From NCBI GenBank assembly GCA_036023115.1, contig JAYKKT010000091.1, forward strand, positions 32,013,501-32,077,500: DNA of 64,000 nt, in the 5' to 3' direction. This document shows, in pieces, positions 44,417 through 59,200 of this stretch. This DNA is from Brasenia schreberi. Taxonomy: Eukaryota; Streptophyta; Magnoliopsida; Nymphaeales; Cabombaceae. Each line of letters opens with the position of its first letter. The stretch's first letter is position 1. The notes under the pieces were generated by a model, which saw nothing but the letters and a program-made list of their open reading frames with translations, had not been told where the DNA came from and searched no databases. The position numbers and the translations under genes are program-made.

Positions 44417-45265
44417 ATCCTCAGAACATGTTCTTTTGGGATCTCTCAGTATTCTATGGAACTCCAAACTGCAAATATTTATTGATCAGATGAATCTGAC
44501 TCTACAAGTACGAACGAGCAACAGACCTCACCTTTTACCAGCTGGCTTGTGCAAACTAAACATAGAGATCAAGATTTTATAGGACGGGATATTGCTCTAG
44601 TGCAATTATTAGAAATGACGAGGAGCAAGATGATTGATGCAACATGAAAAGATGGTAAGCATTTTAACATTGAATTCACAAAGGCATTGGTTATTCATCA
44701 TGAATCACAGCTTGCAAATGACTTTTCATCTTTGATATGGTTGTGGAATTCAATTGCAGAAATTGCACAATGGTTTATTAGGAACCACTGGTTTGAACTC
44801 GTATGTGGGAACTACAACAGAAGATTGTAAATAACTTCATCAACATTGACGACTTGCTCATTCATACATGTAAGAAAGGAAAGCTACCAAAATTGCTCAT
44901 ACCGTTGCAAGATTAACTATCCTCTCAAAGGTTCATATATGAATCGAAGAAGCGCCCAGTGAAGTTGGAAGTAAGTTGCACCATTGGATACTCCCATTTG
45001 CTTGTTAATGGAATTAATCTGAATTGTCAAAACAAAAGGAACTTGTACCCTGACTTTTAACTTATTAGAATAGCTAATGGAATTACTCGCATTTTATCAA
45101 CCATAATGTTGGGAGCTAATGTTCTCTAAAACAGCTCTTTTGTGAAAATCATGAAAAAGAATGTTAACTGAAGTAGCTCACGCTGATAGAGATCAAGCCA
45201 CGCTTTCCAAATTTTTTCGTTACATTACTTTGTTTTTAGTAACTCTGCCTATGTAAGGAATCACC
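44417..45265. other. Intergenic region downstream of AAPT
   Basis: Contains short broken frames but no recognised gene or transposon. Confidence 0.4.
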
Positions 45266-45267
45266 CT

Positions 45268-45383
45268 TGCATGGCCCGTCCCAAGCCCGGAAAAAGAAAG
45301 AGGGTTGTGTTAGGCTTCCAATAGCCAGCGTGACCCCATCTAGTATGGGAAAAGGCTTAGTTGTAGTTTGTAGTTGTAGTATT
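45268..45383 (+). mobile_element. RTE/SINE 3' end
   Basis: Reads CATGGCCCGTCCCAAGCCC, GGGTTGTGTTAGGCTTCC, then GACCCCATCTAGTATGGG and AAAAGGCTTAGTTGTAG, the plus-strand form of the tail found reversed at 8.3, 26.0, 31.9, 37.2 and 52.2 kb. Confidence 0.7.
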
Positions 45384-45451
45384 TCTTTGTTTTTAGTAGA
45401 TTGTTTTAATAAGTCGCTCTTTTCTTTTTTAAGTAGAAAAGTCCAGAAGAT

Positions 45452-45453
45452 AG

Positions 45454-45503
<50 letters not shown>

Positions 45504-45521
45504 GAGAGAGAGAGAGAGAGA
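45452..45521. repeat. (AT)n-(AG)n microsatellite
   Basis: About 23 AT units with interruptions, followed by eight or nine AG units, just downstream of the AAPT stop codon. Confidence 0.9.
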
Positions 45522-45847
45522 GTTCAATTGTTTATCAAAGTGATGTTACTGTTTCTCTGAATCTTAACAGACTGTACTCCCAAAAAATAAGGATTCTGAA
45601 AACAAAGATTAGAGCTCAGGGAGCTTGAAACCTATTTCCTTCTTTATAAGATTATGAACCATGCCTAACATGGTATTTAAAACAAGATGACCAAAACTTC
45701 GAGCTACAAAACTGTCACGTGGAATTCTTCTACATGAAAAAGATCTCCGAACCTTTCTGGAGAACAAATACAATAAGGTACGTAATTATGTCAAAGGTCA
45801 CAATGACTAACCAAATCTAGCTGTTGTAACTTCTACAACACCATGCT

Positions 45848-45869
45848 TCAAGCTTCTTTCCTGGTAATC
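45848..45869 (-). CDS. AAPT terminal exon (ITRKEA stop)
   Basis: The acceptor TTGTGACAG is followed by 22 bp encoding the end of Arg, then ITRKEA and TGA. The same hexapeptide terminates plant AAPT proteins, which fixes the end of the gene. Confidence 0.93.
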
Positions 45870-48800
45870 CTGTCACAAGATACGAATAAAAGGATTTTTA
45901 AAGTTAAAATCAGCTCATACATTCAACGATTAGGTCACCATAGCCAATCATTGTTGAAAATGTGACATATCATGCCAGTAGTAACCAATTCCTCTTGAAT
46001 ACGACCATCTTAAGAGAAGCAATTTGAAAGTCAGGAATGGTTTTCTTTGGTACTGAAGAAGACATCTGAAGTTAATATATGCTTCTAGTACTCACTACAT
46101 CGACGTAAGACATTTCTAACCTTAAATAACCAGTACCCATTATTTTTTATAAGTTACAATTTACCAACAATTTGAACAGATGCTGTTTGAGTTTTTCATT
46201 TCAAATGCACCAATCCAGAGTTCCTTTGAAGTGACTTATCCTTGAGTCTAACACTTTCAAACCAGATTTACAGACTCTTTTTACAGGTAAAATTCCAAAT
46301 TTTAGATAAGAATAGAAAGAGTATTTATACCTGAAGCAATAAATACCAAGTGCAGTTGTAATTTCATGAATGACGGAGGTGGCAAAGTGCAAGTAGAGAA
46401 CCACTGGTAAAAGGAAACAGAGAAACGTGAGACCATAAAAGTCGAGCATTATGATAGAAAAGAGGGAAAAAAGAGCAAAATCAATTTACCAGTAAATGCA
46501 CAATATAGAAGAACAATTAAATATTCATCAATAAATGGAGACCTGCAGAGAATAAAGCACCCAAACCAAAAGTTAGACTCCACCCACATTATATTATATT
46601 TTGTTGTACAAACACATGCATATATATGTTGACTTTAATCATAACAAGAGATAAAATAATCAAGATTTGAAGCAAACACATGAACAAACAAAATCTGGGA
46701 TTCCGCGCCACTATGGCTGCCGCCCACTTTTCTTATTTCTTTTCTTCAGTAAAACCTAATGACACTTAGGGCATCCTTTTATACAGATTTCTAACTTGAA
46801 AGACGAAAATGCCTTTGATTAGACTCACTGGCAACTGACTGAATCCGATATCCAAATGGATCAATATTTGATCCATTTGGATCCACAGAATTAACACACA
46901 CTGGATCTACCTAATGAACTTAGACACTATGACTTACACACATAAGTAATCACACTAGTTCATGCTAGATTAATTTATTCCTTACAACACGCCCCCTTAA
47001 GTTGGGTCTTGAAGGCTTGAGATACCCAACTTGCTGAGTCTTCTTTAGGCCTCATATAGAGATAGGTTTGGTAAGAATATCTGCTAGTTGATCTTTAGAC
47101 CGAACATGAAGAATGTTGAAGATTCCCTGTACAACTTTTTCTCTAATAAAGTGGCAATCAACCTCAATATGCTTGGTTCTCTCATGGAAAACTGGATTAG
47201 ATGCTATCTACAAGGTTGTCTTACTATCTGTAAGAAAGTTGACTGGGATCATCTTCCTTAAACCAATTTCTTCAACAGTGATAAAATCCAAAGCCCTTCA
47301 CACATGCCTAGTGCAATAGCCCGATATTCTGCTTCAGCACTTAACCTGGCCACAACTGTTTGTTTTTTGCTCTGCCATGATACCACATTACCTCCTAGAC
47401 ACATTATATAGCCTGAGGTGGATCTCCTATCACTCTTAGAGTCTGCCCAATCAACATCTGAATAGATTTCAAGAGCTAGAGATGAATGAGGGGAATATCA
47501 TAAACATAAGAAATTGACGATTTCAAATATCTGATAATATGGAAGACCATACTCATATGATGCTTAGTAGGAGAATGCATCCACCTGCTAACGTAACTGA
47601 CCGCAAAACTGATGTCTGGTCTGGTAATAGTGAGATAGATAAGTTTTCCCACTAATCGCTGATACCTTCCAATATCTTCATATGATTCAGATGTGGTTTC
47701 TTTGTCTTCTCTTGCTATTTCAATGAGAGTGGAGCATAAGTGGCAATCTTTCATGTCAGCAAGTCTAGGATGTACTTTCTCTGACTTAGGAATAAGTTGT
47801 CTTTAATCCATATAAATTCGATTCCCAAGAAGTAATAAAGCTTACCCAAGTCTTTTAAATCAAATAAAACATGTAGTTTCTTCTTCAAATTAACTATACC
47901 TTCCGTATCATCTCCAGTGATAATGATATCATCAACATATACTAATAATATAATAGTTTTAACTCCTTGGTGGATGAATAATGTATGATCACTAATACAT
48001 TGTTTGAAGCCGAGACCAATAATATCATCACTGAACTTTTGAAACCATGCTCTAGGTGATTGTTTCAACCCATAGATAGACTTCTGTAGTTTGCATACCA
48101 AGTTATCTTTCTGCTATTGGTGATACCTAGGAGGTAAATCCATGTAAATATCTTCCATGAGATCTCCCTGTAGAAAGGCATTCTTCACATTTAGCTGCCA
48201 CAAATCCCACCTATGATTAACTGCCACACTGAGAAGAATTCTTATCATATTCATCTTTGCTACCGGTGCAAATGTTTCTGTATAATCAATACCATAGGAT
48301 TGACTATAACCTTTGGCCACTAGTCTCACTTTATACCGGTGCAAATGTTTCTTTGTATTTCATAGAATATACCCATTTGCACCCCACTGTTTTTCTATCT
48401 GGAGGTAGTTGTACGAGTTCTCAGGTTCTGTTTTTCTCCAATGCTGCAATTTCTTCCTTCATAGCTGCCTTCCACGCTGAACATTGAGCTGCTTCTTCAA
48501 ATGACTTGGGAATATAAACATTATCTGTATTCATCACAAACAATTGATACTCTTTTGGATAGTTAGAACAAGTAATCATCTTATGTAGCGCATAGTTACC
48601 CTTTTCACGTCTCCCTTTGCGAAGTGCAATAGGCAAATTATCAGGATCATTAGCTCAATTTTGAGAAGTTACCTAAGGGGGATTGGATCTGATTCAGGGT
48701 AAGAACTCTGGTCTTGGGTAGCAGACTGATCCTGTCCAAATATTCTCCTCTTGCCTCTAGTATAACTCTGCCACATTTGCTCTGGAATAGAAGGCATCTT

Positions 48801-51800
48801 TTCGGTTTCTTTTTCAAAGTCTAATAGATCTTGACTTGGTGAGATTGGAACCACAATGGGTGAGTGAATGCTAGATGTTTGATTCTCCAGTTTACTATAA
48901 AAAGGTATGTCTTCATGAAATGTGACATCCATGGTAACATAAGTTTTTCTTGTTGCCGAGTCATAACATTTATATCCTTTTTTAGTAGAAGAATATCCTA
49001 AGAAAATACACTTAACAGTTCTAGCATCTAATTTATCTCGCAAACCACTATGTATATGAATAAAACACGTGCACCCAAAAACTTTTGGAGATAGGTGAAA
49101 AGATTTTTGTGATGGGCACAATGAATGAAATGGGGTATTACCTTTCAGTACTCTGCTAGGCATACAATTGATGAGATACACTGCAGTTAGAACTGCTTCT
49201 CCCTAGAAAAATTTTGAAACATCATTACCAATTAAGAGTGTTCTAGCTACTTCCAAAATATGTCGATTCTTCCTTTCTGACACACCATTTTGTTGTGGTG
49301 AATTAAGGACATGAGGTCTGATGTAGGATTCCCCGTTCTGAAAAATATGAATGGAGTGATTGGGACATGAATTTCCCTCCATTATCACTTTGAAATATCT
49401 TAATTGATCTCTGAAATTGTGTATACACAAACTGACAGCAGATAGGAATAATATTCCTCACTTCTTCTTTAGTTTTCATAAGATATATGACAATGAACCG
49501 AGTACAATCATCGATAAATGAAATAAAGTATCTATGACCATGAAAAGAGGTAATAGAACAGGGATCCCATATGTCAGAATGAACAAGCTCAAAAGGTATA
49601 GAAGATTTTTCTTCATTTAAGGGAAATGAAATCCGGTGATGTTTAGCCTTCTCGCAAGTTTCGCAGTTTAACTGCAAATTATTACAAGTAACAAATTCAG
49701 GTAAAAGAAATCTAATCTGTGATAATGGTAGATGCCCTAATCTCTGATACCATAAGGATAAATCTTCTTTCTGCTTCTCTGAAATTGTCACTGTTTGAAA
49801 TGTTGTTTTCCTGGCTTCCTCATAGACATAAAGGCCTCTTGACATGCTACCCTGACAAAAGATCCTCCCCGTCCTCAGGTCCTGAAAAAAACACCCAGAT
49901 GAATCAAAAATCACTTTACATTTGAAGTCTTGAGTCATAGCAAACACGATAATAAGTTAACTGAAATATTAGGAACATGTAAAACATTTTTCAATACTCC
50001 AAGAGGTTTAGTGATACTTCCTTTTCCAACAATAGGAGTATGGGATCCATCAGCTAGCCTGATATTAACTTTACCTTGAGTTAACTGATAATTATCAAAG
50101 AACTGTCGTTTACCCACCATATGATCTGTTGTGCCAGAATCAATAACCCAAATCCTGAAATGAGAAATGTTTACATTGCCCTGAGCCATAAATGAGAAGG
50201 GATATGCCATAGTTGCTTGAGAGGTAGAAGTAGAAGTAGAAGTAGAAGTTGAGGCAGAATCATCCAAACGAGCCTTTAGCATCTCAATTTCCTTTTTCAT
50301 GTCTGTCAGTAAATTTGTACTGCTCTCTGTGGTTGGTTTTCCACTTTGATCACTGCTAAAGTAAGCTTTATTAGGTTTGTGCTGATAATACGAAGGTTTA
50401 CTTACAAGTTCCCAGCATGATTCCTTAGTGTGTCTTGATTTACCACAGTGAGTACAAGTCAATTTATCCTTTTCTTCTGAAGTGACTGTTGATCTGCCCC
50501 TGCCACGACCATATCCTCCTCTACCACGAGCGAATGAGGAGGGAAAAGAATTTCTCCCTACGAATGCGGTTGTTTCTGAATTGGGCCTAGTTTCTTTCTC
50601 CAGACGTTTCCGGTCTTCTTTTCGGAGTAGGAGAGAATAAACAATACTCAGAGATGGAAGCTCTTCTCATGTTGAGTATATTATTTTTAACAGCTTCATA
50701 TTCAGGAGAAATACCCCATAAAAGGTCAAAGACTTTCCGTTCTTCGAATTCCTCATTTCTTTCATGTGTGCACTGCAGACATTTTGTCTTGGAATAAAGT
50801 TGTAGCTCTTCCCATAAACCTCGGAGTTCAGCATAGTACTCACTGATTGATCTTTTCCCCTGTCTGCATTTTCTAATCTTTTCAATGAGATCATATTTCT
50901 TAGCTATATTTTTTCTCTATGCATACGCATCTTGAGCTGCTAACCAAATATCTTTAGCAGTCTCTAAAAACATAAATGTACTTCCAATAGATGGGACCAT
51001 AGAATGTAGGAGCCAAGCACTTACAAGTGCATTTTCTCTCCGCCATCTGGCATAAAGGGGATCTATCGGTGGTGGCTTTGAAATGTCGCCAGTAAGGTGG
51101 TCCCAGCGCCCCCTTACCATTATTGCAAGTTCAATAGAGCGAGCCCATTGTAAGTAATTCTTTCTATCTAACTTGGTGTTTGTGATTTGGAAACCTTTCC
51201 CTTTGTCTGCTGAATTATTTTCACCTTCCTCTGCCATCTTGTTTCTGTCCATTAATTCTACAAATCACTAACAATCTGACCCCCTTGTTTTTACTGTGCA
51301 GGTGAACCACAAAGAATTTGGCTTTTCTCACGAGATTTCACTTGTGATTGGTTATCAAAAAATAGTCCCTACGCAACCTGCTAATTAGCCCCCTGCGCAG
51401 TCTTGAATCTGCCCCTGCGTAGATTCCAATCTTGCTGTATCACAATATTATCTTGTGATTCAATAACAGTGCTTTAATCAGCCTCGTGCTCAGGTTATTG
51501 CTTTGATTTGGAAGAACGAGTGCAAGACAACCAGGGTCCTTGTTGTGTTAGACAAATTCACAAACAGAAAAACAGAAGAAGGGGCAGAGATACTGCCAAA
51601 TAATTTCAGCACGCAGAGTGCGTCTGATTTGATGAAAAAAAAAAACACGTCCTAGGGCTTGCACAACTTGCGTTGATTGCTATACTTACCAGGGCATTCT
51701 CTATTCAATGTTTTTATGAATTTCCAAGCTCTGCTCTCACCTTTCTGCCGTATTTCTTGTTGTGTTTTAGGCTCCCAAGTCTTCCTCTTCACTAGGAATG

Positions 51801-52278
51801 GTTAATCCGCCGACTAATGTGAACGATATGGCTGCAACTTCGACCAATAAGCTTTGATACCATGTTTAATCATAACAAGAGATAAAATAATCAAGATTTG
51901 AAGCAAACACATGAACAAACAAAATCTGGGATTCGGTGCCACTATGGCTGCCGCCCACTTTTCTTATTTCTTTTCTTCAATAAAACCTAATGACACTTAG
52001 GGCATCCTTTTATTCAGATTTCTAACTTGAAAGACGGAAATGCCCTTGATTAGACTCACTGACAACTGATTGAATCCGATATCCAAATGGATCAATATTT
52101 GATCCATTTGGATCCACAGAATTAACACACACAGGATCTACCTAACTAACTTAGACACTATGACTTACACACATAAGTAATCACACTAGCTCATGCTAGA
52201 TTAATTTATTCCTTACAACAATATATACAACAACAACAACTAAGCCTTTTCCCATACTAGATGGGGTCAGCAAACATG

Positions 52279-52350
<72 letters not shown>

Positions 52351-53229
52351 AAGAAATTCAATTCTTGCTTTTCTGCCAAGAAAACAAAGAATGTCAGGAT
52401 CAGGAATATCGCACAAATTTTTTAGAATCTTGCCCTGCTGAAAACCCTGCAAAAGTATGGCAATATTCTAAAGAATATTAAAAAAAATCTTGACGAGCAT
52501 TTCCTGCCCCCATTTCTTTTTGTTTTATTATTAGAAAAACTGAAGCGTTTTTCAATAACCAAAAATATCTGCATCATAGGATACTAAATTTCATCATATT
52601 TAGTTTGAGAAACCAGATAAAATCAATAAACAAACTAATATATGAACCATTCAAAAGAAAAACTTGCATCGTAAGTTTTAGAAAACGGGAAAAGATGTAT
52701 CTAATATTGATTATAGAAAATGAAACTGTTGGTCTGAAATTCATCGAAAAGAGTTCCAAGAGTTACGTAGAGATCCCCTTTTGGCAAAATATATATAATT
52801 TCATAAGGCTTGGAAATCCGAATTTCTGTCTTTTGGCTAATCAAAACACATATATAGACATAAAACTTACAAAAACATAAGCAGCCCATCGTAGGACGCA
52901 TATTCATATACCTAGTTTTAACAAAAAAACACTTTGAACTGTTGTCCCACTGCGGCGTTGCACTCGAGTGGATGAAAACACACATGCACATGGATGCGGG
53001 CAAACACAGATACACACGCACATTTTATACATAAGTACGTACATAAATACATATATATATATATATATATATGAACATCAGACCAGACTGTTCAAGATCA
53101 AAAGTTACATTTTCTTCTAAACTCAAATTTGAGATGTCTGAACAAATTTAGAGAACTTCTGACAAAATTGTCACCTTTTGAGAGAGAAAAGCTACTCTTT
53201 TCTTCTAAATTTAAATTTGAAATAATGAA

Positions 53230-53260
<31 letters not shown>

Positions 53261-56200
53261 TATTTTATACACACATTACATATACAGCTGCATGTATGAT
53301 CTGGATAAATGGGGTTCTTCATTGGCTTTTCAGAAATCTAACCATCCTCTTGTATGAACTAACAACATTCAAGACAAAATACAAAAGTAGAACTGTGGAA
53401 AGATCAGTTTTCAACTAGTAGAAAAGGAATAGAATATATGGACAAGCTTAATATTCAAATAACCTGATGGTACATAAGATAACTATTACGTAGTGCATCT
53501 CCAAGAAAGACAACTTTTACTTCCTGAAAGATGGTTAGAAGCCTACAGAGATGTTATATGAGGAATTAATACAAGTTCGTAAAGATAGAGAGGTTGCATG
53601 AGAGATAAGAAGATCCCAATGAAACAAGTCAAATACTCATTAGCGTCAATCCAATTTCTCGTACCTTTTCGCTAGAGCTCTCACTACCTCTCCAAATATT
53701 TGAACCACCTTAAAAGAGTTTCCTTCATTTTATCTTTTATTGGTGTTGTCTTTCTCTAATAACCTCATTATGGATAAGATTTTTCCCTGTATGACACAAA
53801 ACCATCTCAACATCTTCATTTTGTCACGAATATCTTCTCTATGTGTTGATGATTGATTGGCCTACTCTTAACACAATAGAGTATTGCTGGCCTAATTGTT
53901 TCCTTATAATATTTCTCTTCTAATTTTAGTATTATCTTCTTATCACACAAAGTACCTAATCTTCCTTTTCATTTTAACCAACATTCATTAATTTTATATG
54001 CAACATATTTATCAATTCTTCCATCTCCTTGAAACACTAACTTTAGGTACTTAAAATTGTATTTCTTGGGCATGCATTGTTTACTAGTCTTGACTTTCAT
54101 GTAATTTGCTTCAATGGAGACGTGAAAAAATGCATTCCATATATTCTATTTTTTTCTAGTAAGTTAAAAGCCCTTTATTAGTTTCTCTCCAAAATACGAG
54201 TTTTTTATTCACTCTTTTCCTTGTCCATGTACCAACATTATGTCATTTGCAAATGACATGCACCGAGGCATTGCATCATGAATGTGCTTTATTAATTCAT
54301 TTATAAGAAAAGATATGGCTTTAAGTTTCTTCTTGGTATTACTCGATATTAACATCAAAAAGATTTATATTCCCCTCATGAGTTCTAAAACAAGATGATG
54401 CTATATCACATATGCCTTCCATTACATTGATATATATAAGAAGCATACCCTTCTTCCCCAAGGCACTATGTCATAGGCCTTCTAAGTCTACGAATACTTA
54501 AGTAGAGGTTGTATTTAGTGCTAGAGTGCTCCACAAGACATAATAATGGATAGCTTCAACAGCAGATCTTCTTAGCACAAATTCAAATTGGTTCTATATT
54601 ATACTTGATATTTAACTCAACCTTCTTTAGATAACTCTTTCTCATAGTTTTAAGCATGACTCGTTAGCTTTATATCCACAAAACTAGCACAACTTTGGAT
54701 ATCTCTTTTGTTATTGTGTATGGGTATCACTTTCCTCTTCCTTCGATCGTATGGTAGATTTTATTCTTTTCCATGATAGTGATTCTCTCTCATAATGGTT
54801 TCCATACTTTTAATGGGATATAGCCTGGCCCCTGGAAATTTACCAGATCTAATCAACTTAAGGGCCTCTTTAACTTTATTTCTTTGGATAAGTCGGTAGC
54901 TAGCTTGATTCATTTGTACTTTAGAGTTGGTTAGCTCAAGTAGGCTGATTTGAGAGCTTATATATCATTAGAAAACTTATAAAAATAAATTTATCTCATT
55001 TTGATATCCTCACTTATCACAAAAACTTTCTCCTCATCATATTTCATGCATCTAATCTTAATTAGGTGCTTTCTTTTAATTTCTAGCCTTATCAATTTTA
55101 AAGATGTATCTTTTACCTTTTATTTTATTAAATTTCTTATACATATAATTCAAGCTTGGCTTGTTGCTTCACTAACTACCTTTCTAGCTTCTTGGCCTTC
55201 TTATAGTCTTCTTAATTCTCACAACTTTTGTTTCCATACTGCACTCTATAACATACTTTTTGCCCTAATTTCTTCTTGGATTGGTAACACCACCATTAAC
55301 CTCCCTTTTGCTATGGGACAGTGTCTTTAGATTCACCTAGCAACTCCTTGCCACTTTTCTAATACTCATTGTCATGTTTACAACATTTCATAAGTGATTT
55401 TCAAAGTTCCAACTATTTCCTTAAAGTATTTGCTCTTCAAATTAACCTCCTTTCTCATTTTTTAGATTTCTCTACTTAGTCAAAGTAGCTCTATGAACTC
55501 TTTTCGTCCTTTTCTATTTCCTTATATATAAATCTGTTACTACTAATCAAGGATAGTTAAACTCTCTTGAGATAACCTTCCAAATTACAATACTTACAAC
55601 ACAATCTTTTACTTTGAAAGAAAAATAATCAATTTGAGTTTCAGACGAACCACTTATAAGTAATCAAAGGCTTACCTTGCCAATTGAAAAATGTGTTTAC
55701 TGTAAGGAGATGATATGTCTATCTAAAATTAACAATTTCCATATCATCTTCATTTCATTCTCTAAAACCATAGTTTTCACACACACCTTAATACCCTAAA
55801 GTTTTCTTACCATCATGTCAATTTAAATCTTTATGAGATTCTTTAGGTGTGCATCTGCCAATACAAAGTTTTGCTCTAAAGTGTCCTATTGGGACAGATG
55901 GCCTTTCTCGAAGAATATTCTACATCATTGTCTTGGTCATAAAAAGGGTTTATGCTATGAAAACATCATTTATGGAGTTAGTTTTTAGGTTGGGAAGAAC
56001 AGTGGATTTGAAGAGCAGAAAAGCCTAAACTAAAATCGGATTCAGATTTTCTGACAGGGTCTAACAATTTAAACTATAACTCCTCACCTAGAACTAAGAT
56101 TTTTGTGATTCTTAAAGAAAGAACTGTTAGAATCTAGAGAAAAAGGCTTGCTAAGTAATCTTGAACTGTGCCAATATGATCATAATTGAATTTTTAATTA

Positions 56201-59200
56201 CTTTTACAATCTAAATCAAAATTTTGATGTGAGACAAATATCCAACAGCAACTGTGGAGACAACTTTGTTCTCTTCAATTAAGCTCAAAAGCTTATGATC
56301 TTGAGTGATCTTAGCAGCAATTGCCCTCTCAAATCTAAGAGGATTTGAGTATAGAAGAAAGTTTGGGAAGAGAAATGAAGGAGAAGAGTGTTGAAGAGAT
56401 GGGCCAGATCCAAGATCCACTGCATCAAGTTTGTATCCACATGAGAGATACCAGCAAAGTGTTTTTTAAGTTGTAATGTTTATATTATTAAGTAGGAGTA
56501 AAATGGTCTTTCAAGTTATAAAGTCTATATTTGTTGCATGGTCTTAAGTAGGAGTAGAATAGTGCAATCGCCGACTCGATTAAGAGGACAGCGTTTTCTA
56601 AAGAAAACTAGGGCTTACACCATGGAGCAATCCAGTTTTGTATTAGAAAGTATTGCTCATCAAATAAGAGGGTTGAAGGAAATATAGAGATCATGGCCTA
56701 GAGTAAAGGGGCGACCATGACAGAAAAGAGAAAGTTGCTGGAAATTGCAGAAAATTCCAGTATAGATAAATTAGATGCATTTCAAATCACGAGTTTGAAG
56801 TTGGATGGCAGAAATTACTTACAGTGGATAAGATCTGTTGAACTCGCTATGTTGGCCAGAGGAAAATGGGAATACCTAACTGGAGAAATTCCCACACCCG
56901 ACAATACAGATTCTTACTATGTGGCATAGGAAAATTTCCTTAGTAAGTGCTTGGTTAATTCGGTCGATGATACCTTCTATTGGGAGTACATTGATGTTCT
57001 TGAAATCAACCCCTGAGATTTGGCTAGTTGTCCAAGATGCTTATGCTCATAGAAAAAATATTGCCAAGAAACACGAAATTATAGAGAGGATTCGCAAATG
57101 CAGACAAGGAAGGAGAACTATAAGTGAATATTAGGCAGAGCTTTGAGGATTATGGGAGAATTGAATTTTTATTCAAAAATAAAAGAGAGAAATGAGGAAT
57201 TTGAAGAAATAAAAGTGTTTGATTTGTTATAGGACATCTCTTTAGACTTTGAGGCTGTAGAAAACAACATCCTAAGTAGGTAAGAGCTTTCCTCATACTA
57301 CTTTTGAGAGAAGAAGACAGGCGATACCTTAAGAAAGAAGTAAAAAGTAACAATGCACAAATAGTGGCCTTTGTTGAAAAGAATTGTCAGCCTACTTATG
57401 GATTTAGAGGTGGAAGTAGTGTTGTCTGATGCATATCGTATCACGTATCGTTGGGCTCCATAATATGAGCGTATCATATCGTATCGCATATATCGTATTT
57501 TAATATTAAAATAATACAAAAAAATATTTAAAAATCAAGAAGAAATAGTAAAAATCCGAAAAAAATCAAGAAAAAACTGAAAAAAATTGGTAATTGCTTT
57601 AAATTCATATAATGCAAAGTTTAGTACAGATTGAGCATTCAACATTGAACAATTGCATCCAAATTTATATATTTTGAATAAAAAAAAATGAAATACATTT
57701 ATATTTTACAAATTATAATCAAGATCATCAACTAAATAATCTTCATCTTCTCCTTACAGAAGATCCTCATCATCATCAGCAGCAACACCTTCTACCTGGA
57801 AATCAAATTCTTTGTCTCCTTGATACTGTTGTTGCGCTCCTTCCAAATTAATCTATGCAATGTCTTCTTCAGTTTGGAAGGCATTTTCTTCACTGTCTTC
57901 TATAATCCAGTCTTCTAATATATCAAAATTATCCAAACTTATTGGATCAAATTGGCTTTCTTGTCTATTTACTTTTTTTAATTGCCTACAACAAAGAAAG
58001 ATAAGCAATTAGTAAATAATATTAACAATTGAAGCCAAACAATTTATTGAATTGAACATTTAAGTAATACAACATTACCTTTCACGAAGGCGCATGTTAC
58101 AATCAATAAAAACTAAATCATTCAGTCTCTTATGTTCCAACCTATTATGCTTTTTTGTACGGATGTGTTCAAACACTCCAATTCCTTTCACAACCCATTG
58201 CCAGTGTTATCCGTAAGAGGGCAATTACAAATTACATTATGCTAAGAAAACTAATGAAACTTTTGAGGCTTATAAGAAAGGAAAGAAGGAAGCGAAAAAG
58301 GCTATTAGTGAAGCAAAAGCTAAAATTTGAAAGGATTTATATAAAAACCTCAACTCAAAAGAGGGTGAAAGAGATATTTTTACGATAGCTAGGCCTAGAG
58401 ATAAGAAAATCTTAATTCTGTTAGATACATCAAAGACGAGGATGAAAAAATTCTAGTGGCAAATGATGATATAAAAATAGATGGAAAAGCTATTTTTATA
58501 AGCTTTTTAATGAAAATAAAGATGTTAGTATTAGCTTAAGAGATTAGCCAAATTAGAAAAGAATACAAACCACAATTTCTACCGACTTATTCAAAAGAAC
58601 GAAGTCAAAGAGGCTCTTAAACATATCAAGGGTGGTAAATCGGTAGGATCTAACAATATTGTTATAGAAGTTTGGAAAATCTTAGGAAAAACAAGAATCG
58701 CTTGGCTCACAAGACTATTTAATGAAATATGGAGAAACCAAAAGATGTCCAAGGAATGGAGAGCGAGTACACTTATACCCATATATAAGAACAAAGAGAG
58801 ACATCCAGAATTGTGCGAATTATTGGGATATCAAGTTAATGAGTCATACTATGAATTTATGGGAAAGAATTATCGAACATAGCTTAAGACAAGTATTGAG
58901 TATAACAGATAACCAATTTGGATGTATGCCAGGCAGATCTACTGTTGAAACGATTCACCTTTTGAGACGTCTTATGAAACATTTTAGAGCAAAAAAAAAG
59001 ACCTTCACATGATATTTATTGATCTAGAAAAATCTTACGGTAGGGCACCGAGGGAGGTTCTTTGGAGAACCTTAGAAAAAAGAGGTATCCCATTAACATA
59101 CATACACCTTATAAGAGACATGTACAATGGTGCAAAAATATGTGTGAGGACTCACGAAGAAATTACTGACTTCTTTAAAGTTAATATTGAGTTACATCAA

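Larger units (their letters stand above)
46627..52220 (-). mobile_element. Near-complete Ty1/Copia element 2 (5594 bp) in an AAPT intron
   Basis: LTRs at 46627-46989 (363 bp) and 51863-52220 (358 bp) differ by about 12 substitutions and one 5-bp indel. The target duplication ATATA is at 46622-46626 and 52221-52225. The primer-binding site TGGTATCAAAGC abuts the 5' LTR at 51862-51851 (minus strand) and a polypurine tract (ACCCAACTTAAGGGGGCG) abuts the 3' LTR. The gag-PR-INT-RT-RH order is complete. It is closely related in sequence to Copia 1. Stops and frameshifts make it non-autonomous. It reads in the same direction as AAPT. Confidence 0.96.

Noticed and set aside
46201..46449. Stand-alone 82-codon gene on the minus strand
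   Set aside because: Only 46403-46331 is coding; it is an AAPT exon with clear acceptor and donor, and the rest is intron.
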